Shown here piece after piece: positions 55,782 through 64,000 of a stretch of 64,000 bases of DNA. Origin of the DNA: Liopterus haemorrhoidalis (taxonomy: Eukaryota > Arthropoda > Insecta > Coleoptera > Dytiscidae); contig OZ020612.1 in NCBI GenBank assembly GCA_963971575.1, positions 34,451,916 to 34,515,915 of the forward strand. The letters run 5' to 3'. The notes under the pieces are model-generated. The model was given only the letters and a program-made list of their open reading frames with translations, searched no databases and was not told the origin of the DNA. The stretch's first letter is position 1, and each line of letters opens with the position of its first letter. A program made the translations under genes and the position numbers.

Positions 55782-55924
55782 CTCCCCTTGTTATGTAACA
55801 TAACATATTTTGGGTATATTTAATTATACTCTATCTCAGAAAGACTGATAGTAATAAATCATTTTGTCAGGCAGTTACCAGTGGCGTACACATTTTAAAC
55901 ACGTTTAAATTGGTTTTGTGTATT

Positions 55925-56640
55925 TCTATATTATAATAATAATAATAATAATAATAATACTTTATTACCCAAAAATAAGTACAGATCAAGGCTCGTCATG
56001 AGCAGTGTATAATAAACACAATAATATTAATAAGAATTAATATAACATATAATTAACATGAAAATATGTACAATTACAAAGTATGAAAATATGAAAATGT
56101 ACTAGATTCAAAAATTTTGAACTAATGACGCAAATATTCCTCGACCGAATAGAAACAGTGGTCAGGCAAAAAGTTTTTAAATTTTAATTTGAATGTACTT
56201 GTACCTGAAGTAATCTTAATATGTTTAGGCACCTTGTCGTATAAAGTTACTTGGTTATATTTCGGGTTAGATTTAAATTGCTCGGATTTATGATCAGGTA
56301 TTTCCAATGTATATTTATGTCTTTTAGAGAGTGTATAAAAGAATTTATGTTATTTCGTACATAGCAGACATATTTATAAATATATAAACAAGGAAGAGGT
56401 AAAATACCTAATTCCTTAAAATATGAATAACATGAAGTTATTTTAGAAACTCCAACCATTGTTCTAATAATTATTTTTTGCATTTTGAAAATTCTACTAT
56501 TTATCATTTTATTAAACGAACGCTGTGACCAGATTTTGCCTCAAAATTTTAGGGTCAAATTTTTATGGTCTATTGTGTTTAACCCTAGTTCGTATTCCCA
56601 TATAATATGGGCGGCACACTCGGTTGTTTTTAACAATATT
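55925..56640 (-). pseudogene. CR1/jockey-like LINE, 3' end
   Basis: Read downward from 56640: degraded RT tail, then IFKMQKIIIRTMVGVSKITS CYSYFKELGILPLPCLYIYK YVCYVR, the QK...R...G......C...F..L.IL.L..LYIY pattern of the RT C-terminus. Then come EQFKSNPKYNQVTLYDKVPK HIK and FKLKFKNFL and the terminal YSVEEYLRH. The 3' UTR ends GGTAATAAAGTATTATTATT with an ATT tail, as at 28.1 kb. One frameshift near 56290 separates the two open parts. The polymerase core is absent. Confidence 0.75.
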
Positions 56641-56949
56641 TCATTTCGAACTATTCATATTTTGTCGCTTTTGTTTTGCCGCTTCTGTGTGAAAAAACAA
56701 TAACTTTTTACAAATAATAAATTTTATTACTATCGTATCGAGATAGAGTATAAACCCAGTAGAATATATTGGTATTTCTTAACAAGTATAATTGAGACCC
56801 AAATTGGAGCCCGAATATATCGCGATATTTTTTTACCAATTATTTTCTGCGAATAAATTGATTCGCGCTAAATTCGAGGTCGTAATGGAATGAAATATAA
56901 ACGACCCTTCTTATTAGTACTCCTATGCCTCCATACCATCATAAGAAAG

Positions 56950-57770
56950 GTGAAAAACGGGCTTTGAAAGTTATTGAAGTCAGCTGGTTACGATAAGTCC
57001 AGAATTACTGTTATGCTTGCCGTTACTGCTGATGGACAAAAGCTTCAACCTTACGATATATTGAAACGTAAAGCAAAGCTCAAAGAATAGCTGCATCCAG
57101 GAATAATTTGTCGGGCCCAAGAAAAAGGTTAGATGACAGAGGAATTGGTATTAGACTGGTTAAATATGATATGCGGAAAACGGCCAGGTTCTCTGAGAAA
57201 ACCTCGCTCCTTAATGCATTTCGAGGCCACCTTACGTCAGGTCTTAAGGAAAAAATTCAGGTATTTAATTCCGATAAAACCAGGTGTTATGACACCTCAG
57301 TTACAAGTCTTGGATGTGGTGGTCAATAAACCATTTAAAGGCAACTTACGAAAAGAATACAACAATTGGGTATTAGCGGGAAATCATCCATTGACACCTT
57401 CAGGAAAAACAAAAAAAAAAAACAATCTCACTTTTAGAAGAATGGATTGCGACCGCCTGGCACAAGATCGAACCTGAATTGATAGCAGTGGCGGACTACA
57501 GAAAATCGAGGCCCTAGGCAAGGTTCTCATTACGGGCCCTACTAGTCCAAAAAATCATAAAAGAATGGAAAAAATAAATAATAAAACCGTCTTACGGGCC
57601 TAAAAAAAAATAAAGGCCCTAGGCAGTTGCCTAGTCTGCCTAGGCTAAAGTCCGTCTCTGATCGATAGTGATGGTTTTAAGAAATGCTGCATTTCAAATA
57701 ATTTAAATGGGTCTGAAGATGACATTTTGTGGGAGACTGAAAGCGAGCATACTAATGATACCGATGCGAT
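56950..57770 (+). pseudogene. pogo/jerky-type transposase, C-terminal part
   Basis: The frame reads SAGYDKSRITVMLAVTADGQ KL, ILKRKAKLKE, a stop, LHPGIICRAQEKG, a stop, MTEELVLDWLN and KRPGSL. These are pogo DDE_1 motifs. The next catalytic block reads NAFRGHLTSGLKEKIQVFNS, where the expected Asp before AFRGH is Asn. Then LDVVVNKPFKGNLRKEYNNW and, after a hAT MITE, DGFKKCCISNNLNGSEDDIL W, which is the normal C-terminal tail. Frameshifts near 57230 and 57300 and three stops show it is dead. TAAATTCGAGGTCG (56875) and TTAAATTCGGGGTCGCGG (57823) may mark the element edges. Confidence 0.8.
57486..57660. mobile_element. hAT MITE inside the pogo transposase
   Basis: CAGTGGCGGACTACAG and AAAGTCCGTCTCTG are inverted termini. 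The flanks ATTGATAG and ATCGATAG agree at seven of eight positions. GGCCCTAGGCA repeats lie inside each end. Removing it rejoins EPELIADSFKKC-like coding sequence. Confidence 0.85.
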
Positions 57771-58465
57771 TTCCGGTACTTTTTTTTTCAAAATATCATC
57801 ATGAAAAATTTTGGTGTCGCGTTAAATTCGGGGTCGCGGTATTCGGGCAAATACGGTATATATTACTAATCTCATCATGTTCGAGCCCTGTTAATGAGAT
57901 AAAGCTACTCCAAATAATATTTTTTTGTAAAACCATTACAAATAATTAATATATCGATAAAAACTCTTTAATTTAAGTTTAGTTTTAACTACCTATAAAC
58001 AAACGTGATCCTAATTTTATGTTTGCATTTAATAGCACGCACATAATTAGTTTCATTTTATTTATCTTAAGTGAACAAACGAAAAAACTTTAATAAATGG
58101 AAAACACGTTTCTTTAACTGTTCACTTGAAATCATTACGTTCACATTAAAATATCAGGACACGCATGGGAATTTATGTATATAATTGAGACAGGGTAAGG
58201 TCGATGGTGTTCCGCGAAGAAGCGGCTCTCGGCTCGGAGCTTGTCACTGAGCGGCCTGATGGACTGAACGCAGCTATTATCCTGTCAGGATGAGGGCGCC
58301 AGTCGCAACAGCCAAGCTACTCGTTTCCGGTTATAACAGATCGAGATTTTAATGTTAACGTTTTTACACTTTATTTCATTTACAAAAAGTACCGAAAATT
58401 TAAGGAAATTTCTTCGTTTTTTATACTCAACAAGTATAACAAAGCGAATGTTGGCTTGTTGGCTA
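57771..58465. other. Mostly unassigned; GC-richer patch at 58195-58310
   Basis: AT-rich DNA to 58190, then AAGAAGCGGCTCTCGGCTCG GAGC and GATGAGGGCGCCAGTCGC. No coding or RNA gene can be supported. Confidence 0.3.
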
Positions 58466-58605
58466 TCGTGGCTATGTGGTAAGAAGATTTGCCTACGAAA
58501 CATAGGTACGCGGATTGAATCTCCAATTACACCGTTTCGATTACACTGATATGGTGCAAATCAGCTCAGGAAGTCAACTCAGAGCAGACTATGTAAGAAA
58601 TATTA
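58466..58605 (+). mobile_element. tRNA-derived SINE, third family, head copy
   Basis: TCGTGGCTATGTGGTAAGAA GATTTGCCTACG and GCGGATTGAATCTCC are the A- and B-box regions of the head seen at 33.59 kb. GTGCAAATCAGCTCAGGAAG TCAACTCAG parallels GTGCAGACAGCTCTGGGGTC GACTCAG there. Confidence 0.65.
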
Positions 58606-58719
58606 TTTTATTAATTACACTAAACATCAACGCTGACTTTATTTCTTTGCCTGTAATTAAGTGACGTAACATACTTACAAATGTCAAACTTCCAGTCAGA
58701 GCTTGCAATGTTCCCTGCA

Positions 58720-59150
58720 CAATGTTTGAGATTAGGGTCCAAAGCCAGGCCCGACAAAAGAGAGATGGAAAGAGGGTAGGATTCCCTGGGCCTGTTAGTC
58801 TTAGGGGCCCGGGAAGAGCCTCAATCTATTTTTCTTTTATTTATTTTGTGGATCTGGTAAGAGCCTTTTCCCTAGGCCCGGATTTTTCCTCCGAACCAGC
58901 GGTGGTTCTCGGCGCACCTGTCCAGAGCCAGTTAATCAAATTTGGTACTAGGCAGGAAGACGGACCAAGAAGATGAACAAAAAAAAAGGTAATCCGCAAG
59001 CTGATTTGGGTCCCATTGATCATTTTCTAGTCCTCTTTCATCCTGAGCCCTATGTACCTGTTAAAGGGCACACCCAGGGGAGGCTCACGAGCTTGAGTTC
59101 CCCCAAGAAAAATTCCTGGGTGAGCGCCTGCACCTGTTACACCTGTCTAG
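58720..59150. mobile_element. GC-richer composite of MITE scraps
   Basis: CTTAGGGGCCCGGGAAGAGC and CCCTAGGCCCGG are hAT-MITE-like. At 59065-59150, GGAGGCTCACGAGCTTGAGT TCCCCC and AAAATTCCTGGGTGAGCGCC TG share both ends with the segment at 52080-52345 but lack its hairpin modules. The open frame 58722-58976 is not recognised. Confidence 0.4.
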
Positions 59151-59438
59151 ATAAGGCACTGCTTCCAGTATTTGGGCTCGCTGTGTACCTTTTTCACTTA
59201 TTAGATACCCACGAAACCCAGATCTGTGTAAAAAATCACATTTCACATCAATTCTTTCACTGCTGATGTTAGGTACGACTTTCTGTGCTACGTTATTAGG
59301 AAATTGAATCAGGTATTCTACGCCTTGAATCTTATTTGAAAATACCTGACGTGCCCGTATTTTATACGTTAAGTAAATAATATGTGAAATATTTCAAGAT
59401 TATAAGTAGCGCTCTCCATAGTGCCCCAAATATTTGTC
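59151..59438. other. No recognisable feature
   Basis: Mixed composition, no gene or repeat that I can support. Confidence 0.4.
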
Positions 59439-59710
59439 TTATGGCTGCTTTTACAAACTTCGGATAAGTAGCGGTATAAATATCTGAGGTATATTCCAAC
59501 GTTCGCTTTTACAATGCATTTTTTATTCTCGGATCCCATGGGTTACTACCCATGGTTTTATTGTAAATAAAATAAAGTTGGTATTGTTTGACACGTAAAT
59601 TGACATATTAGAAAAGTCATATATTAAATTGACATTACTATTAACAACATCTTTGAGCATGTTTGGGGAAATATTGGGAGATGTCGAAATATTCGACTCA
59701 GATAATTCTT

Positions 59711-60070
59711 TTATTGTGCTATATCTGCCGCGTTAGTTTCAGCCTCTCGTGTGCAAATATTTATAAACCGCCCTCTAATAGAATCAAGCCCAAATACCGC
59801 CCATGTGTAAATTTTCATAAGATCACCCTCTACTATTAGAATTCTATTAGAATCTATACCAAATGCCGTTTCTTTGATGAGACGCTCGTGTGCGGTGCAG
59901 ACTGTGTAAAACCGCACGCGGTGGCTCTGACCGTGGTTCATATTTATGTACTGTAATCCCTTGCCCTCGCGAAGCTTACGTTCCACTAACATACTGTGGA
60001 CAAAAACGCGATTAATAAGATTAAGCGTATACATATTATGTAAAGTGGTGGACTGCCAAAATTGTAGCAA
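59711..60070 (-). CDS. Unrecognised 119-codon open frame
   Basis: The frame is open from a stop upstream of 60070 to TAA at 59711. Its first ATG is at about codon 13 (MYTLNL) and a second begins MLVERKLREGKGLQYINMNH. The residues are well mixed: charged stretches such as HGQSHRVRFYTVCTAHERLI KET alternate with hydrophobic ones such as RILIVEGDLMKIYTWAVFGL. This is unlike the Lys/Asn/Phe/Ile-dominated frames elsewhere in the window. No signal peptide, transmembrane segment or zinc-binding pattern is evident. I recognise no family. It lies inside the TTA-flanked element, so it could be a transposon gene piece or captured host or foreign sequence. Confidence 0.35.
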   Translation of the reverse strand: MLQFWQSTTLHNMYTLNLINRVFVHSMLVERKLREGKGLQYINMNHGQSHRVRFYTVCTAHERLIKETAFGIDSNRILIVEGDLMKIYTWAVFGLDSIRGRFINICTREAETNAADIAQ

Positions 60071-60668
60071 CCAGTTCCCTCAGGAGGAAAATTTCATTGG
60101 TTAATAACAGGAGTATTTTTTCACTGTATAACAATATAACAACCAGTTCGCATTTTGCAAAATATATAAATTAATAACAACCGGTACACTCGAACCGGCT
60201 CCAGCCCAATACTGCATATATACATATACAAAAACAGGCATTATGTGTACATAGTGTAGAAGGGGTGATAGTGGCCAGTTAGATTCGAAGCGCTCAAAGT
60301 GCTAGGTGCATATTTCAGCGGTAATCAGCTGCTACTGTTCATTGCTACGCTATTAAAAAATAAATAAAATTATTATTTCACAACTGCGTGTAATCAAAAC
60401 TGCTGAACAAATACATGGATAACGAGGGATTACTATACTATTATTATTTCGTATGGCAATGTTTAGGTTTTAGAGATTTTCAGGTCGCGACTAGTGTCCT
60501 CTGACATGACCTAACGAATACTTTTTACAGTAGCCGAGACAACCGTGCCCTGCGAAGCATGCCCCATATTTCCGAAAAAAATTTCAGAGGTACAGGCACT
60601 CACTGTAAAGAATCTGAGCCTATGGTTGTTACAGCTAAGTTTTTTTTAAATCTTTTTGCCCATACTAG

Positions 60669-61896
60669 TGGGTCTATTCTGTAAAAAAATGTTTACAGTA
60701 CTGTATCACTATAGCGCTGTAGTGAGCTTAGCACTGTAAAGTGCTAAGTTACGGCGGCTCTGTAAATATTGAGCATTAGCTATTCTGTAATACATTCTGT
60801 AATTTCGGTCGATTTAAACTTTGCTTACATTGTAGCTAACTTCACTATGTTTATTTCTAACCTCAAAATTTGAGGTATTGATCAATGTCATCGATCGGTA
60901 ATTGTATATCATATTTGTATATACACATATACTCATGTTTTTTACGTTTGTAATTTTTATTTATTATTGTTATAATTTGTCTATAAGAATAAAAGTTTCT
61001 CTTTGCAACTTATGTATCTTTTTTCCATATAAACATATTTTTACATCAAATTATACAATGGACTGCTGAACATAAAAAATACTAATCTGCTTTCCCAAAT
61101 TCATATCTTGATTAGCTGTTAAAAAAGTTTTAAATCAGTTTTCGAAAATTTTAAATACTTTTCAAATATTTTACTATTTGGTACAGGATCTTCATTATTT
61201 TCAGGTTCAGGATCTTCATTATTTTCAGGTTCAGGAACTTCATTATTTACAGGTTCAAGCTCATCATCATCAATTTCAGCATAGTTAGGTATTCTTGCTT
61301 TTGTTGCTATATTATGCAAAACTTACCCTTCTTTCACTCCACGGTTTTCTTCCCTCGTAGTGGGGAACTTTATATGAATTGGCATTAGATGTGTTGTTAT
61401 CAGATAACAAATTTCTATTATCGATCTACTAACTATAGGCTGGCTCAAAGAAGTGAAATTGTGAGCCCCTGTAGTAGCCTGATAGGATCCATTACTTAAA
61501 AAATATAGTGTTTCTAAAACCTGTATTTAAAAATATATAAATGAAAACATGTATGCATAAAAAAAAGTTTATGTGTGGTTGTAACGTGATATTTTAAGCA
61601 TAATTACCTGTTATGATCCTCTTGTAGTAATTGCATTAGAAATAGGGCGAAATTTGGATCATTAATTTTTTTTAGGCGACACGAACAATACAAACATATA
61701 CAACTTGACTTCTATACAGTACTGTAACTGATTTACGGCCAGAAAAATATCGCCGTAACGTTACAGCGATATTTTACATCGGTGTACAGTTTACAGAGCA
61801 ACGCGTGTCAATACAGAATAGCACTTTCCTTACAGCGCTGTATTTTACAAAGTTATAGCGCTTACAGCGGTAGAAAACTCATACAGAATAGACCCA
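60669..61896 (-). mobile_element. PIF/Harbinger element nested in the composite, TAG duplication
   Basis: The ends TGGGTCTATTCTGTAAAAAA and CATACAGAATAGACCCA are inverted partners. TAG stands on both sides (60666-60668, 61897-61899). Subterminal CAGCGCTGTAAG- and TTTACAG-type motifs recur at both ends. A transposase C-terminus on the minus strand agrees with the PIF/Harbinger reading. At 1228 bp it is a deletion derivative. Confidence 0.8.
61119..61330 (-). pseudogene. PIF/Harbinger transposase C-terminus
   Basis: The minus strand encodes LHNIATKARIPNYAEIDDDE LEPVNNE, where LHNIA..x.IP is the conserved end of DDE_Tnp_4 nucleases. An acidic tail follows with the octapeptide PEPENNED nearly repeated (24-bp DNA repeats), ending KYLKFSKTDLKLF. 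The catalytic core is missing. Expansion of the acidic tail by 24-bp units is a local oddity. Confidence 0.65.
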
Positions 61897-61899
61897 TAG

Positions 61900-62559
61900 G
61901 TCGGTCTCATGATTCCACACTTTCAAAGCAAGTGAGCTAACCACACTGCTGCAACCACAATTATATAATTGTAATAAAAATTGAAATAAAACGTTATAAT
62001 GTGACATTTATCATATGTCAATGTAATTTTTTTTACCGTTGCTGGGTAACCAATACTTATTCACCAATCGGAGCAAGGGAATAACTTATACTGCCCTTTA
62101 TCTGAAGTGTCGTTGGCCAGATAAGATATTCTGGTGTTTATTAGGAACAATGCTCGGATAGGTCCGAGCATTGTAAAAGCGATTTTTTGACTTTATACCG
62201 GAATAGCGTTATCCGAGCTTTATCCGACGATTGTAAAAGTGGCCCTTAATAAAATCTGAACTTAACAGAAAAGAAAGATTTCTTCATGCTGAATATTTTT
62301 TTTTATATACATTTTTGCAATTCAGTAAATAATTAAGTGTTGTAAAACACAAATGTACCTAAAATAAACGTTTCTTCATTTTAAACAATGCTTTAGGTGT
62401 TCCCTCGTTACTCCCAAAATAAAATACCCATAAAATAAAAAATATTATTTTAAACAATTTTTGTCAAATACGTAGATATATGTTGTTAAGTCAATGATAA
62501 GTGAAATATTTCAAAAAAAAATTAGTAAACGCCCCCGCCTACAGGAAGTAAATTTAGAG
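61900..62559. other. Right part of the composite, then AT-rich DNA
   Basis: On the minus strand GTGTGGTTAGCTCACTTGCT near 61945 looks like a worn tRNA-type A box; the nested Harbinger inserted beside it. No gene is apparent. Confidence 0.3.
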
Positions 62560-62935
62560 TTGTTAGGTATATATTCAACCCCGTCGAACGACGACGGGTG
62601 CTTTGCAAGTCTATATAGTTCTCATTGAATATGCCTTTTCATGACTGAGATTCCAATAGGTGACACAATTTTTTTCCGCACACGCAACACAAATACTCTC
62701 CAGATAACACAGACATACTGTTATGTCTTTCTTTCCGTCTAGCACGAGCAATCTCCGCTAGTATCTCTGCTGTTCAAACTGGTTCATTGCACAAGGCACC
62801 GAGTTTTTCCATCTGGTGCGATCAGTTCATACCTTCTCCTAAGATACATGTAGAAGGTGACATGTTTTGAGTGAGCTCTTGACCATATCTTTATATCTCT
62901 TGTACGGTGCTCCAGGGTTTCTACGGCTGTGTGGT
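62560..62935 (-). pseudogene. LINE C-terminus with zinc-finger tail
   Basis: The minus strand reads GAPYKRYKDMVKSSLKTC, then TDRTRWKNSVPCAMNQFEQQ R, then, after lesions, ARRKERHNSMSV and YLCCVCGKKLCHLLESQS. The RGAP.KRYKD, DRT.WR and C..CGR elements recall the tail of a LINE clade with a C2H2-like finger at its C-terminus. It is distinct from the other LINEs in the window. Confidence 0.65.
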
Positions 62936-63516
62936 AGTTATGAATAGAGAGGTGTTATATAATTATATTCAAATTATGATTTTGTTCATTTACCATACTA
63001 AATTATGTGAAAATATGTCCAGCCATTTTCACGTAATAATTTCGGACAGTGCAGACAGACAGAAACTGATTTTTGTGTATATCATCTATCAACTGGTAGA
63101 ACAACATGTAGAAACAATATATGAGAACAAAAAAAATAATTCAGACAGATATATTTTTTTGTAAATATCGTCTTACAATCATATGAAACGTGTGAAAAGT
63201 TTGAGGACGACAATATAAAAAAGATGTAGCCTTAAATTTTTTAATATAGATAATTTTTAATAAGTTACCTGTAATATATATGCAGATAATTTAAAAACAT
63301 TTTAAGATCCTAAAATCTGTTGATACCTATTAAGTTGTAGCCACAGTTAGTATAGTTTGTCTCATACTTTAGTAGAATGACTTGACTTCTTAACGAGCAG
63401 GGTAACCCCAACACTGCAGGGGTTTTATTTATTTTTTTATGTAAAAGATCAGGATTAAATAAAATTTTGTAGAAAGCTGTACAGTTCTGCTGCTTAAGAA
63501 AATATTCGACATTTTT
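62936..63516. other. No recognisable feature
   Basis: AT-rich. The open frame 62907-63164 starts in the LINE tail and continues into non-coding-like sequence. Confidence 0.4.
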
Positions 63517-63549
63517 TCAAAAAAATAAATAAATAAATAAATAAATAAG
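63517..63549. repeat. (AAAT)n microsatellite
   Basis: About seven AAAT units follow a poly-A stretch. It could be a SINE or LINE tail, but no body is recognisable upstream. Confidence 0.7.
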
Positions 63550-63823
63550 TATTACCTACCCTATTTTACTACCCCCTATAAACCTCTTTATATCCCACCC
63601 ACTATGAAGGTCAGATTAAGTCATTCGTAGTCATATGTAGAGTTTTTCTCAGTTTTATCCCAGAAGATTAAAGAACATCAGTAAAGTCTATCAGATTAAA
63701 GTCATCTTCCTGTTCAAGTAGCTTTTTTTATACTCTGTTAATTTTCAGGTTTTTTACAGTGCAATAACAAAGTGCTGCCCTGTCAAAAATTCCATAACTT
63801 TCAAAAGGTTGTTAAAGTACTTT

Positions 63824-63880
63824 ACACACGAGATCAGGCCACTGACGTCACATGCGATAATCAGAATTCGTATAGTCGCT
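63824..63880. mobile_element. Second left end of the GACGTCA MITE
   Basis: ACACGAGATCAGGCCACTGA CGTCAC matches 55115-55140. The right end is not seen before the window closes. Confidence 0.45.
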
Positions 63881-63948
63881 TTGCTGCTACCAGGGTTTAT
63901 TACGAACCGTTAGTTTTTTTTTCGTTTCGGTTTTTGTCCCGGTTCAAT

Positions 63949-63950
<2 letters not shown>

Positions 63951-64000
<50 letters not shown>
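63951..64000. repeat. (TA)n microsatellite, runs off the window
   Basis: About 25 uninterrupted TA units reach the last base. Confidence 0.95.

Larger units (their letters stand above)
59442..62245. mobile_element. 2.8-kb composite element with TTA duplication
   Basis: The left end GGCTGCTTTTACAAACTTCG GATAAG and the right end CCGACGATTGTAAAAGTGGC C are inverted partners. The similarity extends about 85 bp inward through CGGTATAAA and GCTTTTACAATGC blocks. TTA stands on both sides (59439-59441, 62246-62248), as in PIF/Harbinger insertions. It contains an unrecognised open frame (59711-60070) and a second, nested Harbinger element (60669-61896). CAATGCTCGGATAGGTCCGA GCATTG near 62149 is a hairpin within the right end. 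Confidence 0.65.

Noticed and set aside
63951..64000. Centromeric or telomeric repeat
   Set aside because: A simple TA microsatellite; nothing else supports a special chromosomal position.

Overview
This is eukaryotic, AT-rich DNA that is almost entirely made of transposable-element debris. The families present point to an arthropod, most likely an insect with a large repeat-rich genome such as a beetle or hemipteran; the species cannot be read from the sequence. They include MADF-bearing PIF/Harbinger, mariner with an HTH_48 domain, piggyBac, pogo, hAT of the ZMYM1-like TTF-zinc-finger type, RTE-like and RNase H-bearing LINEs, and tRNA-derived SINEs. I found no intact host gene, rRNA, true tRNA gene or CRISPR array. 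Long open frames are few and short, and most lie inside transposon remnants or repeats.

Layout. 1-770 is a PIF/Harbinger deletion derivative with convergent MADF and transposase remnants. 0.8-8.7 kb holds LINE fragments, a nearly perfect fold-back (3110-3286), a 14-bp minisatellite (7097-7222) and a hAT element with a perfect 8-bp target duplication (7552-8693). 11.4-17.2 kb contains a candidate element with GGGCGTAAT clusters and two inverted copies of a 1.7-1.8 kb element (13463-15263 and 15486-17181) inserted in an array of diverged ~125-bp repeats. 17.5-28 kb holds a SINE with 13-bp target duplications, a truncated mariner, a degenerate ~15-bp minisatellite and a MITE. 28-36 kb holds SINEs, hAT remnants, a MITE-in-MITE nest and a recurring hairpin module. 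36-45 kb holds fold-back MITEs, a 400-bp tandem duplication and a mariner pseudogene. 45-50.5 kb holds a LINE interrupted by a hAT MITE and a long fold-back, a MITE flanked by TAA, and a piggyBac fragment. 52-58 kb holds an RTE-like reverse transcriptase pseudogene, hAT and mariner fragments, a CR1/jockey-like LINE and a pogo transposase split by a hAT MITE. 59.4-62.2 kb is a nested pair flanked by 3-bp duplications (TTA outside, TAG inside).

The pieces do not form a pathway. The useful information is stratigraphic: who inserted into whom, which families are young (long, well-matched inverted repeats, intact target duplications) and which are old. The most unusual structures are the inverted pair at 13.5-17.2 kb, the imperfect palindromic GGTCATCACTT module shared by elements with different ends, and the 2.8-kb TTA-flanked composite carrying an unrecognised 119-codon open frame. 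All reading was done by eye; superfamily names come from recalled family motifs, not from searches.
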